From the NCBI RefSeq assembly GCF_964063325.1, contig NZ_OZ061315.1:62001-126000 (forward strand): a stretch of DNA of 64,000 nt, in the 5' to 3' direction. This document shows positions 17,953 through 26,125 of this stretch, piece after piece. The notes beneath the pieces were generated by a model that searched no databases, was not told the origin of the DNA, and was given only the letters and a program-made list of their open reading frames with translations. The stretch is from Hafnia alvei (GTDB lineage Bacteria; Pseudomonadota; Gammaproteobacteria; Enterobacterales; Enterobacteriaceae). Within the stretch, counting starts at the first letter, position 1. Each line of letters opens with the position of its first letter. The translations under genes and the position numbers were made by a program.

Positions 17953-18332
17953 TGCAACAACCTCGTTTCTTTATAAGTTCAAAGTTTGAGTTCAAAATAC
18001 GTTCAAGTGTGAATAGCCGTTTAGGTTAAAACGGAATCACTCACACGCCCGCAGAGCGGTGCCTAAGCAAAGGCCGAATAACATACACGGCTATTTGCAC
18101 TCAAAGTAGTGTAATTTTACTACAGTCTGTGGTGAATTGAGCGCAGAAAGATCAAATGATCGTTTCTGTACCTTGTTTCAAGCAGGTAAATCCTGTCTGA
18201 ATCATGAAAAATTTCGGGTTATGCCGCAGATTCGTTTTTAGTAACAGGTCTTCTGGCTGTAATTGACGCACTGCGCAGGTATACTCTGACTCTTTGATTT
18301 TATCCCTTAACTGACGGGAGTAGTTACACCCC
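17953..18332. promoter_or_regulatory. gpmI/yibN divergent region containing an imperfect palindrome
   Basis: The 380-bp region separates gpmI (-) from yibN (+). Arms of 19 bp at 18002-18020 and 18087-18105 are inverted copies of each other (about 15 of 19 positions match, sharing AATAGCCGT), with about 66 bp between them. Next to the left arm, AGTTCAAA-type words repeat at 17976-18005. A GGGAG at 18316-18320 serves yibN. No coding sequence is evident. The palindrome may be a leader structure of gpmI or a dispersed repeat. Confidence 0.5.
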
Positions 18333-18770
18333 ATGCAAATGCAAGAGATTATGCAATTTGTGAGTGCCCATCCCATACTTAGCGTAGCGTGGATTGTTCT
18401 GTTTGTAGCAGTACTGGTCACCACCTTTAAAAGCCGTTTCTCCAAAGTAAAAGAAATTACTCGTGGTGAAGCCACTCTTCTGATTAACAAAGAAGATGCC
18501 GTTGTTGTTGATACCCGTACTCGCGAAGATTTCCGCAAGGGTCATCTGGCAAACTCTCTGAATCTGACGCCTAGCGACCTGAAAAATGGCAGCTTTGGTG
18601 AATTAGAGAAACATAAAGCTCAGCCGGTTATCGTGGTTTGTGCCAATGGCATGAGCTCTCGTGAATCGGGTGAGCATTTAGTGAAAGCGGGCTTTGAGCG
18701 TGTTTATACGTTGAAAGACGGCATCGCAGGCTGGAGCAGTGACAATCTGCCTTTAGCTCGCGGTAAATAA
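18333..18770 (+). CDS. yibN: Membrane-anchored rhodanese-like protein YibN
   Basis: This 145-residue protein has one N-terminal membrane span (about residues 13-31) and a rhodanese domain. The active-site-loop cysteine is Cys103 in IVVCANGMSSRES, so it may transfer sulfur or persulfide, although the E. coli homologue lacks the classical loop. ATG 18333 is 12 bases after GGGAG; a second ATG at 18339 matches the E. coli start. It leads the conserved block yibN-grxC-secB-gpsA-cysE and is separated from grxC by 17 bp. Confidence 0.9.
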   Translation: MQMQEIMQFVSAHPILSVAWIVLFVAVLVTTFKSRFSKVKEITRGEATLLINKEDAVVVDTRTREDFRKGHLANSLNLTPSDLKNGSFGELEKHKAQPVIVVCANGMSSRESGEHLVKAGFERVYTLKDGIAGWSSDNLPLARGK

Positions 18771-18787
18771 TCTGCAAGGAATTCATC

Positions 18788-19036
18788 ATGGCAAACATTG
18801 AGATCTATACCAAAGCGACCTGTCCTTTCTGTCATCGTGCGAAAGCGTTGTTGCAGTCAAAAGGCGCTCAGTTTAATGAAATTGCTATTGATAACGATCC
18901 GAAAAAGCGTGAAGAAATGATTGAGCGCAGTGGTCGTACAACCGTGCCACAAATTTTTATTGATGGGCAGCACATTGGTGGCTGTGACGATTTACACGCG
19001 CTGGATGCAAAAGGCGGCCTCGACCCGTTGCTGTAA
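18788..19036 (+). CDS. grxC: Glutaredoxin 3
   Basis: GrxC is a small cytoplasmic dithiol glutaredoxin that reduces disulfides with glutathione. The 82 residues carry the active site CPFC (residues 12-15), the cis-proline segment TVPQIFI and the glutathione-binding GGCDDL. It lies between yibN and secB in the same orientation, the ancestral arrangement. A second glutaredoxin domain is fused to peroxiredoxin at 60620. Confidence 0.96.
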   Translation: MANIEIYTKATCPFCHRAKALLQSKGAQFNEIAIDNDPKKREEMIERSGRTTVPQIFIDGQHIGGCDDLHALDAKGGLDPLL

Positions 19037-19098
19037 CCCGTGCGGTATTCGCCCCATAATTCCCATTTATGGATATTAACTTAAAAGGTATTAACGCT

Positions 19099-19572
19099 AT
19101 GTCAGAACAAAACAACTCAGAGATGTCTTTCCAGATCCAACGTGTATACACCAAAGATATCTCTTTCGAAGCTCCAAATGCGCCCGCTGTATTCCAGAAA
19201 GATTGGCAGCCAGAAGTTAAACTGGATCTGGATACTGCATCCACTCAGCTGGCTGACGGCGTATTTGAAGTGGTGTTGCGCGTGACGGTAACGGCAACTC
19301 TGGGCGAAGAAACTGCATTCCTGTGTGAAGTTCAGCAGGCTGGTATCTTCACTATTTCTGGCATCGAAGGAACTCAGATGGCGCATTGCCTGGGTGCTTA
19401 CTGCCCGAACATCCTGTTCCCATATGCACGTGAATGCATCACCAGCCTAGTTTCTCGTGGTACTTTCCCACAGCTGAACTTGGCTCCAGTGAACTTCGAT
19501 GCACTGTTCATGAATTATCTGCAGCAGGCTGAAGGCGCAGAAGGTGCTGAACAGCAGCCTCAGGATGCCTAA
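19099..19572 (+). CDS. secB: Protein-export chaperone SecB
   Basis: SecB is a tetrameric cytoplasmic chaperone that keeps pre-secretory proteins unfolded and hands them to SecA. The start at 19099 gives 157 residues beginning MSEQNNSEMSFQIQRVYTKD, as in E. coli; an earlier in-frame ATG at 19069 is not conserved. Recognisable segments are SFEAPNAP, FQKDWQPEVKLDLDT and AYCPNILFPYARE. Its TAA overlaps the gpsA ATG by one base, which suggests coupled translation. Confidence 0.97.
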   Translation: MSEQNNSEMSFQIQRVYTKDISFEAPNAPAVFQKDWQPEVKLDLDTASTQLADGVFEVVLRVTVTATLGEETAFLCEVQQAGIFTISGIEGTQMAHCLGAYCPNILFPYARECITSLVSRGTFPQLNLAPVNFDALFMNYLQQAEGAEGAEQQPQDA

Positions 19573-20591
19573 TGAATAACCCTACGGCTTCAATGACCGT
19601 CATCGGTGCCGGTTCGTACGGCACCGCTTTGGCAATTACGCTGGCGCGTAATGGGCATCAAGTGGTGTTATGGGGTCACGACCCTAAACATATCAAGGCA
19701 CTGGATGCTGCGCGTTGTAATCAGGCATTCCTGCCTGATGTTCCTTTCCCTGATACGCTGACGCTGGAAACCGATCTTGCGAAGGCAATGGCTGCAAGCC
19801 GTGATGTGCTGGTCGTTGTGCCGAGCCATGTGTTTGGTGAAGTGCTGCGTCAACTGAAGCCATACCTGCGTGCTGATTCGCGAATCGTTTGGGCAACCAA
19901 GGGATTAGAAGCAGAAACAGGTCGTTTGCTACAAGATGTTGCTCGTGAGGCGCTTGGCCCTGACATTCCTTTAGCTACGCTATCAGGCCCAACGTTTGCC
20001 AAAGAACTGGCTGCGGGTTTGCCGACGGCAATTGCGCTGTCATCTACCGACGCACAGTTCACCGACGATTTACAGCAGCTACTACACTGCGGCAAAAGCT
20101 TCCGTGTTTATAGCAACCCTGATTTCATCGGTGTACAGCTAGGTGGTGCGGTAAAAAACGTGATTGCCATTGGCGCAGGCATGTCTGACGGCATCGGCTT
20201 TGGTGCGAACGCCAGAACTGCATTGATCACGCGTGGGTTGACCGAAATGAGTCGTCTTGGCGTTGCGCTGGGTGCCGATCCAACCACCTTTATGGGGATG
20301 TCTGGATTGGGTGACTTAGTGCTGACCTGTACTGACAACCAGTCTCGTAACCGCCGTTTTGGGATTATGCTCGGACAGGGTGTTGGTGTGCAGGAAGCGC
20401 AGGATAAGATCGGCCAAGTGGTTGAAGGTTATCGAAATACTAAAGAAGTGATGGCTTTGGCCCAGCGCTTTGGTGTGGAGATGCCAATCACTGAGCAAAT
20501 CTATCAAGTGCTTTATTGCCATAAAGATGCTCGTGAAGCGGCGTTGACGCTGTTAGGTCGAGCACGCAAAGACGAAAAAACCAGCCGTTAG
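19572..20591 (+). CDS. gpsA: Glycerol-3-phosphate dehydrogenase [NAD(P)+]
   Basis: GpsA reduces dihydroxyacetone phosphate to sn-glycerol 3-phosphate, the backbone for phospholipids. It has 339 residues, with the N-terminal dinucleotide motif GAGSYGTALA and the catalytic region GGAVKNVIAIGAGM (conserved Lys). It follows secB with a one-base overlap and precedes cysE by 122 bp. No terminator is visible between gpsA and cysE, so partial read-through is likely. Confidence 0.97.
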   Translation: MNNPTASMTVIGAGSYGTALAITLARNGHQVVLWGHDPKHIKALDAARCNQAFLPDVPFPDTLTLETDLAKAMAASRDVLVVVPSHVFGEVLRQLKPYLRADSRIVWATKGLEAETGRLLQDVAREALGPDIPLATLSGPTFAKELAAGLPTAIALSSTDAQFTDDLQQLLHCGKSFRVYSNPDFIGVQLGGAVKNVIAIGAGMSDGIGFGANARTALITRGLTEMSRLGVALGADPTTFMGMSGLGDLVLTCTDNQSRNRRFGIMLGQGVGVQEAQDKIGQVVEGYRNTKEVMALAQRFGVEMPITEQIYQVLYCHKDAREAALTLLGRARKDEKTSR

Positions 20592-20713
20592 AGATCAAGT
20601 TTTTAACATCAAGGCTTGACCATGCTACGGCTGGTCTGATTAATTGTTGTCTGAATTATAACTATAGCTGATATAGTAACGGCAGCAATTAAATTGATTG
20701 AAGGGAGTGTTGT

Positions 20714-21535
20714 ATGTCGATAGAAGAACTAGAACAAATCTGGCAATGCATCAAAACCGAGGCGCGTGGTTTAGCCGAGTGTGAGCCGATGCTGGCTAGT
20801 TTCTATCACGCAACACTCCTTAAGCATGAAAATTTGGGCAGTGCGCTGAGCTATATTTTGGCGAATAAACTGGCCAATGCCATTATGCCTGCTATCGCTA
20901 TTCGTGAAGTGGTGGAAGAGGCGTATCGCGCCGATACCAATATGACAGATTACGCGGCGCGCGATATTCTCGCTGTTCGCCAGCGAGATCCTGCGGTAGA
21001 CAAATACTCCACGCCATTGCTTTACCTGAAAGGTTTTCATGCCTTGCAGGCCTACCGCATTGGTCATTGGTTATGGTCGCAAGATCGCAAAGCACTAGCC
21101 ATTTACCTGCAAAATCAAATCTCGGTTGTTTTTGGCGTTGATATTCATCCTGCTGCGCGTATTGGCTGTGGGATCATGCTCGATCATGCGACGGGTATTG
21201 TGATCGGCGAAACGGCCGTGGTTGAAAACGACGTGTCTATTCTGCAATCCGTAACACTGGGTGGTACGGGTAAAGAAGGGGGCGATCGTCATCCGAAGAT
21301 CCGTGAAGGCGTTATGATCGGCGCGGGTGCTAAAATTCTGGGTAATATCGAAGTGGGCCGCGGAGCCAAGATTGGTGCGGGTTCAGTGGTTCTACATCCG
21401 ATTCCTGCTCATACCACGGCGGCGGGCGTGCCTGCACGCATTGTAGGACGTCCTGAAAGTGAAAAACCGTCTATGGATATGGATCAGTTGTTTAATGGTT
21501 CACACGATGGTTTTGAGTTCGGCGACGGAATTTAA
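20714..21535 (+). CDS. cysE: Serine O-acetyltransferase
   Basis: CysE acetylates L-serine from acetyl-CoA, the committed step of cysteine synthesis, and is feedback-inhibited by cysteine. The 273 residues have an N-terminal alpha-helical domain and a C-terminal left-handed beta-helix of hexapeptide repeats (about 140-240). Catalytic segments include GVDIHPAARIG, MLDHATGIVIGE and GDRHPKI. An AGGGAG lies 7 bases before the ATG. It ends the yibN-grxC-secB-gpsA-cysE block. Confidence 0.97.
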   Translation: MSIEELEQIWQCIKTEARGLAECEPMLASFYHATLLKHENLGSALSYILANKLANAIMPAIAIREVVEEAYRADTNMTDYAARDILAVRQRDPAVDKYSTPLLYLKGFHALQAYRIGHWLWSQDRKALAIYLQNQISVVFGVDIHPAARIGCGIMLDHATGIVIGETAVVENDVSILQSVTLGGTGKEGGDRHPKIREGVMIGAGAKILGNIEVGRGAKIGAGSVVLHPIPAHTTAAGVPARIVGRPESEKPSMDMDQLFNGSHDGFEFGDGI

Positions 21536-21596
21536 CGACAGGTTCATTTCATTCTACGGGGCAGACACTCGCCTGCCTCGCATATCACAGTAAAAC

Positions 21597-22070
21597 TCAC
21601 TCTTTGAGCAAAGCCCCTTCGTAGCCTAATTGACGCCATGCTTCGTAAACCACCACTGAAACTGCGTTAGACAGGTTCATGCTGCGACTGCTGGCGAGCA
21701 TCGGGATGCGGATCTTCTGTTGTGCGGGAAGGGCATCGAGAATATAGGCGGGTAGGCCACGTGTTTCTGGGCCAAACACCAGATAATCTCCGGCCTGATA
21801 GTTCACCGCGCTGTGTGCTGGAGTACCTTTAGTGGTCAATGCAAACAGGCGTTCTGGCTTTTCGCTATCGAGAAATGCTTGATAGTCATGGTGTTTCTTC
21901 AGCGTAGCAAATTCGTGATAGTCCAAACCTGCGCGGCGTAAGCGTTTGTCATCCCATGTGAAGCCTAAAGGCTCAATGAGGTGCAAGCTAAAGCCAGTAT
22001 TGGCGCAAAGACGGATGATATTGCCGGTATTCGGTGGGATTTCAGGTTCAAATAAAACGATATTAAGCAT
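21597..22070 (-). CDS. trmL: tRNA (cytidine/uridine-34-2'-O)-methyltransferase TrmL
   Basis: TrmL is a SPOUT-class methyltransferase that 2'-O-methylates the wobble base of two tRNA-Leu species. The start at 22070 gives 157 residues beginning MLNIVLFEPEIPPNTGNIIR, as in E. coli. Trefoil-knot motifs are FGPETRGLP and MNLSNAVSVVVYEAWRQ. It lies 42 bp downstream of cpxA on the same strand, but a perfect 10-bp-arm hairpin and a TATAAT box in that gap suggest it has its own promoter. E. coli does not place trmL next to cpxA. Confidence 0.95.
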   Translation of the reverse strand: MLNIVLFEPEIPPNTGNIIRLCANTGFSLHLIEPLGFTWDDKRLRRAGLDYHEFATLKKHHDYQAFLDSEKPERLFALTTKGTPAHSAVNYQAGDYLVFGPETRGLPAYILDALPAQQKIRIPMLASSRSMNLSNAVSVVVYEAWRQLGYEGALLKE

Positions 22071-22073
22071 GTG

Positions 22074-22100
22074 ATGCGCCCCCAAGGTCAGGGGGCGCAT
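22074..22100 (-). terminator. GC-rich hairpin between cpxA and trmL
   Basis: Perfect 10-bp arms (ATGCGCCCCC and its complement) flank a 7-base loop. There is no T-run, so it is a weak terminator candidate for cpxA. Its downstream arm contains the G-rich stretch just ahead of the trmL ATG, so it could instead mask that ribosome-binding site. A TATAAT on the minus strand (22099-22104) overlaps its upstream edge. Confidence 0.5.
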
Positions 22101-22112
22101 TATACTCCAAAC

Positions 22113-23483
22113 TTATCGCGTATAAAGCGGAAGCCAAAGCGTTAGGCGTAAACCGCCCAGCGGGCTGTCTTCGGCTTTCACCCAGCCATTATGCTGTTCA
22201 ACGACGGTTTCTACGATGGCGAGACCCAAGCCTGTTCCTCCCGATTCACGATCGCGCGCTTCATCAGTGCGGTAGAACGGCCGGAAAATTTGTTCGCGAT
22301 CTTCTGGTGCAACGCCTGGACCATCATCATCAACGTGGATGGTGATGCCCTGATTGTCGCAGCTAAACGTCACCGCAATCTGATGATGAGAGTAGCGCAA
22401 CGCGTTACGCACGATATTTTCAACCGCGCTATCCAGAGCTGCATGGCTGCCAAATAGCGGCCAAGGTCCTGGAGGGCTTATGATCTCTAACGTTTTCCCA
22501 ACTTGCTCGGCCTCAAACTTCGCGTTGTCCAACACGTCATCCCAGAGCTCATCGGCTTTTAAATGTTCGCGTTCTAGCTCGGTTTTATGCTGATTACGTG
22601 ATAGCGCCAGCAGGTCGTTAATCATACTGTCGAGGCGGTGTGCCTCCATCTCAATGCGTGAAAGTTCGTTGTATTCACCATGGCGGCGGCGCATCAGCGC
22701 AGTGGCGAGCTGCAAGCGCGTGAGCGGCGTTCTTAGCTCATGCGAAATATCAGAGATCAAACGCTGCTGTGCATTGACCATGCGCTCGAGCGCGCTGACC
22801 ATTTGGTTAAAGCTGGCGCCTGTGGCTAAGAATTCCTGTGGGCCAGCCTCCAGTTCCGGATGCTGTTTTAGGTTACCGCTGGCAACATCATCGGCGGCGT
22901 TTTTAAGCTTACGAGCGGGGCTTGCGAGGCTCCATGCGAGCCAAAGCAGCAGCGGCGAGCTGATAAGCATGGTGACAAGCAGCAGCAGCAGTGGTCGGTC
23001 AAACATCAGGTTGATGAAATCAGACTGAGGGCTGCTTGCGGGGCGAACCAGATAGAGCTGGTAGTTATCTTCGCCATCACGAATAGGGAATGGCCCGAGC
23101 ATTTCGAGTCGGCCATATTTTTTCTTTTTCGGCTGGTCTGCGTTATCAGACTGGCCGATAAAGTTACGTACAATCTGCATTTCATTGCGTTGTGCGCCAA
23201 TAACGCGCCCTTCGCTTGTCACCAGCAGAAGGCGTTGACCCGGAGGTGACCATTTATCAATGGCGCGAAACAAACGGCGCCACCACATCAAGTCATTCGC
23301 CGGATCGACAGCCAACTCTGCTTCTACGTGCTGCTCCAGCATAATGCCTTGACGGCGTTCACTGTCCAGTAATGAGGTTAGCTGGCGTGAGTCGAGCTTT
23401 GGCAGCATTAGCACCACCATCAGCACCAACGCCAGCGTTAACCAGAAAATGGCAAAGATACGTGCCGTAAGGCTATTAATCAT
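22113..23483 (-). CDS. cpxA: Envelope-stress sensor histidine kinase CpxA
   Basis: CpxA senses misfolded envelope proteins and phosphorylates CpxR. The 456 residues comprise a first membrane span (about 8-28), a periplasmic sensor domain, a second span (about 164-186), a HAMP linker, the phospho-acceptor His248 in DISHELRTPLTRLQ, and a C-terminal ATPase domain with DDDGPGV and GGTGLGLAIV. The start MINSLTARIF at 23483 overlaps the cpxR stop by 4 bp (ATGA), so the pair is coupled. CpxP, its periplasmic inhibitor, is encoded divergently. Confidence 0.97.
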   Translation of the reverse strand: MINSLTARIFAIFWLTLALVLMVVLMLPKLDSRQLTSLLDSERRQGIMLEQHVEAELAVDPANDLMWWRRLFRAIDKWSPPGQRLLLVTSEGRVIGAQRNEMQIVRNFIGQSDNADQPKKKKYGRLEMLGPFPIRDGEDNYQLYLVRPASSPQSDFINLMFDRPLLLLLVTMLISSPLLLWLAWSLASPARKLKNAADDVASGNLKQHPELEAGPQEFLATGASFNQMVSALERMVNAQQRLISDISHELRTPLTRLQLATALMRRRHGEYNELSRIEMEAHRLDSMINDLLALSRNQHKTELEREHLKADELWDDVLDNAKFEAEQVGKTLEIISPPGPWPLFGSHAALDSAVENIVRNALRYSHHQIAVTFSCDNQGITIHVDDDGPGVAPEDREQIFRPFYRTDEARDRESGGTGLGLAIVETVVEQHNGWVKAEDSPLGGLRLTLWLPLYTR

Positions 23484-24178
23484 GAAACAGACACCATCAG
23501 ATAACCGCGACCACGCAGCGTTTTGAACCAAGGCTGACCATCTTTACGCTCTGGCAGCTTACGGCGCAGGTTAGAAATATGCATATCAATCGCGCGGTCA
23601 AAAGGTGTCAGACGTTTGCCGAGCACTTCTTGGCTTAAATGCTCACGTGACACTACCTGGCCCAAATGCTGTGCCAGCAAGTAGAGCAGGGTAAATTCAG
23701 TGCCGGTGAGCTCTAAGGTTTCCCCATCAAAGCTGGCTTCCTGACGTCCTGGATTAAGCAGCAGATGATCGACCTCTAGCGTTGGCGCATTGCTTTCGTT
23801 GCTTTGCTGCTGTTCATTCCAGTTGGAGCGACGCAGAATCGCACGAATACGCGCAACCAGTTCACGATCGTTAAATGGTTTTGGCAGATAGTCATCTGCA
23901 CCAAGCTCAAGACCCAATACTCGGTCCAGTTCGCTACCGCGAGCCGTGAGCATAATTACCGGCGTTTGATGATGTTGGCGCACTTCTTTCAAAGTATCGA
24001 TACCGTTTTTCTTTGGCATCATTACGTCGAGCAATAATAAATCAATGCTGGAATCTAAAAGTTCCAGAGCCTGTTCGCCATCGTGCGCTACCACGACGCT
24101 AAAACCTTCTAAATCAAGTAGTTCTTGTAAAAGTGACGTCAGTTCGCGATCGTCATCAACCAGTAAAATTTTATTCAT
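23480..24178 (-). CDS. cpxR: Response regulator CpxR
   Basis: CpxR is an OmpR-family regulator with an N-terminal receiver domain (phospho-acceptor Asp51 in LLLLDVMMPKKNG, Lys near 100 in DYLPKPF) and a C-terminal winged helix that binds GTAAA-N5-GTAAA sites. It has 232 residues. It is the first gene of cpxRA and is divergent from cpxP. One CpxR box lies in the shared 148-bp intergenic region, so both transcripts are probably autoregulated. Confidence 0.97.
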   Translation of the reverse strand: MNKILLVDDDRELTSLLQELLDLEGFSVVVAHDGEQALELLDSSIDLLLLDVMMPKKNGIDTLKEVRQHHQTPVIMLTARGSELDRVLGLELGADDYLPKPFNDRELVARIRAILRRSNWNEQQQSNESNAPTLEVDHLLLNPGRQEASFDGETLELTGTEFTLLYLLAQHLGQVVSREHLSQEVLGKRLTPFDRAIDMHISNLRRKLPERKDGQPWFKTLRGRGYLMVSVS

Positions 24179-24231
24179 AGGTGTTTACCTCCTGACGCAA
24201 AATACGACAACAAGTGCCGCTATTCCATGAC

Positions 24232-24246
24232 TTTACTTAGTTTTAC
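24232..24246 (-). promoter_or_regulatory. CpxR box in the cpxR-cpxP intergenic region
   Basis: TTTAC at 24232-24236 and TTTAC at 24242-24246 are separated by exactly 5 bases. Read on the minus strand this is GTAAA-N5-GTAAA, the exact CpxR consensus. It lies 81 bp before the cpxP start and 54 bp before cpxR, a position suited to activating cpxP and tuning cpxRA. Confidence 0.9.
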
Positions 24247-24326
24247 ATGCACTGACGCTAGTTTTCAGGCCTCGAGTTACACTGATTCTCGTTGATTCAC
24301 ATAAGCGAGCCAAAGCAAAGGAGTAG

Positions 24327-24803
24327 ATGATGCGTAAAGTAACCTCGTTAGCCATGACTTTGATGCTTGCGATGGCCTCTACCGCAGCATTTGCCGATGG
24401 CACTCAACAAAACGGTATGTTGTATCAAAGTATGGATCATAACCGCATGTTTGACGGTGTGAATCTTACCGAACATCAGCGTCAACAAATGCGCGATTTG
24501 ATGCAACTAGCGCGACATGATTTACCCCGCGTTGATATAGCGGAGGCTGAAGCCATGCATAATCTGGTAACGGCAGAAAAGTTCGATGAAGCCGCAGTGC
24601 GGCAGTTAGCCGAAAAAATGGCTCAGGAGAGTATAAACCGTCAGGTTGAAATGGCGAAAATTCGCAACCAGATGTACAGCCTGCTGACTCCCGAGCAAAA
24701 GGCCCAGTTAAATGAGCGTTACCAGCAGCGTATTGCCAGTTGGCAGCAGCAGGTAGCAACCATGCAGAATACTTCAGCCCTGAAGTTAGGTACGAAAGAG
24801 TAG
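24327..24803 (+). CDS. cpxP: Periplasmic Cpx-pathway repressor/chaperone CpxP
   Basis: CpxP is a small periplasmic protein that binds the CpxA sensor domain and is degraded with misfolded proteins, releasing the kinase. The 158 residues start with a signal peptide ending in AAFA (cleavage near residue 23). The mature helical protein has the two LTxxQ motifs typical of CpxP/Spy: LTEHQRQQ and LTPEQKAQ. The gene is divergent from cpxR and under a CpxR box. Its 3' end encodes the small RNA CpxQ. Confidence 0.95.
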   Translation: MMRKVTSLAMTLMLAMASTAAFADGTQQNGMLYQSMDHNRMFDGVNLTEHQRQQMRDLMQLARHDLPRVDIAEAEAMHNLVTAEKFDEAAVRQLAEKMAQESINRQVEMAKIRNQMYSLLTPEQKAQLNERYQQRIASWQQQVATMQNTSALKLGTKE

Positions 24804-24810
24804 CACCCTG

Positions 24811-24868
24811 TTTTTCCTTGCCATAGACACCATCCCTGTCTTCCCCACCTTACGGTGGGGTTTTTTTT
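24811..24868 (+). ncRNA. cpxQ: CpxQ small RNA from the cpxP 3' UTR
   Basis: The stretch right after the cpxP stop contains CCTTGCCATAGACACCATCC and continues with CTGTCTT. This matches, as I remember it, the highly conserved seed region of E. coli CpxQ, an Hfq-dependent RNA cut from cpxP mRNA by RNase E that represses inner-membrane protein mRNAs. It ends in an intrinsic terminator: CCCCACC, a short loop, GGTGGGG and eight T. The terminator stem differs from E. coli while the seed is kept, as expected for a functional RNA. Confidence 0.85.
24843..24868 (+). terminator. cpxP/CpxQ intrinsic terminator
   Basis: A 7-bp GC-rich stem (CCCCACC with GGTGGGG) with a 4-base loop is followed by eight T. 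It ends both cpxP mRNA and CpxQ. Confidence 0.92.
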
Positions 24869-24967
24869 GTCTGTGATTTAACGATCGTATCGCGCCATTT
24901 TCCAACAGGCTTTTTTTTGTCATTAATTCGCTATACTGAACAGCCCTAATCGTTAAAGGAAATTTTC

Positions 24968-25870
24968 ATGGACCAGCAGTATGCACGGTTAGTCAAAACC
25001 GCTGCGCTGGGAGCCACGGTTACTGCCACCGCTCTCCTCATTATTAAAACACTTGCCTGGTGGCATACTGGCTCGGTGAGCCTATTGGCGTCGCTGGTGG
25101 ATTCCGTGGTGGATATCGCGGCCTCTCTGACAAATCTGTTTGTGGTTCGCTATTCTCTTCAGCCCGCCGATGAAGAGCACACGTTTGGTCACGGGAAAGC
25201 CGAGTCGTTGGCTGCTCTGGCCCAAAGCATGTTTATTTCTGGTTCCGCGTTGTTCCTATTCCTCACCGGATTCCAGCACCTTATCAATCCTGAACCCATG
25301 ACCGATCCCGGCTTGGGGATTGGGGTAACAATTATCGCTTTAGCTTGTACGATAGCATTGGTCACTTTCCAGCGTTGGGTTGTGCGCAAAACGCGCAGTC
25401 AGGCGGTGCGTGCCGATATGCTCCATTATCAGTCTGATGTGATGATGAACGGTGCGATTCTTGTTTCTCTGGGGCTGAGCTGGTATGGCTTTACCCGCGC
25501 GGACTCCCTGTTTGCGTTGGGGATTGGGGTTTATATCCTGTATAGCGCGCTGCGTATGGGATATGAAGCGGTCCAGTCTTTGTTGGATCGGGCTTTGGAT
25601 GACGATGAAAGGCAGGCGATCGTTGATATTGTGCACGCTTGGCCGGGCGTCAGCGGCGTGCATGATCTAAGAACCCGTCAGTCTGGGCCGACTCGTTTTA
25701 TTCAGTTACATATTGAGATGGACGACAACCTGCCTTTAATTCAGGCTCATGGCATTGCTGAACAGGTTGAGCAGGCGATTTTGCAACGTTTTCCTGGTTC
25801 GGACGTGATTATTCATCAAGACCCATGTTCGGTGGTGCCTGATGGACGAAAAGGGCATTGGGAGCTCTAA
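24968..25870 (+). CDS. fieF: Ferrous-iron/zinc efflux transporter FieF
   Basis: FieF is a cation diffusion facilitator in the inner membrane that exports Fe2+/Zn2+ in exchange for protons. The 300 residues carry six membrane spans. The intramembrane metal site is complete: Asp45 and Asp49 (SLVDSVVDIAASLTN) with His153 and Asp157 (MLHYQSDV). A histidine-rich cytoplasmic domain follows. The gene lies between cpxP and pfkA as in E. coli. GTTAAAGGAAA precedes the ATG. Confidence 0.96.
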   Translation: MDQQYARLVKTAALGATVTATALLIIKTLAWWHTGSVSLLASLVDSVVDIAASLTNLFVVRYSLQPADEEHTFGHGKAESLAALAQSMFISGSALFLFLTGFQHLINPEPMTDPGLGIGVTIIALACTIALVTFQRWVVRKTRSQAVRADMLHYQSDVMMNGAILVSLGLSWYGFTRADSLFALGIGVYILYSALRMGYEAVQSLLDRALDDDERQAIVDIVHAWPGVSGVHDLRTRQSGPTRFIQLHIEMDDNLPLIQAHGIAEQVEQAILQRFPGSDVIIHQDPCSVVPDGRKGHWEL

Positions 25871-26125
25871 TCACGGCTAAACTATAAGAAATAATGTTAT
25901 TAGTGTGGTGAGTTTCTAAATTTATTCTTTAAATGCTTGGGAATTTTTTTACCACAAACTAGACTGACCTGAATCAATTCAGCTGGATAACTTTGATATA
26001 ATATTCAGCAGTAGCAGCGATAAACGTTCATTTTTTATACCTGTGTCCTGTACCACATATAATAACGTTTAGCGCGATGGCGAAAACAATTCTTAAGAAT
26101 AGCATCTACAAGCTCAGAGGTAGTC

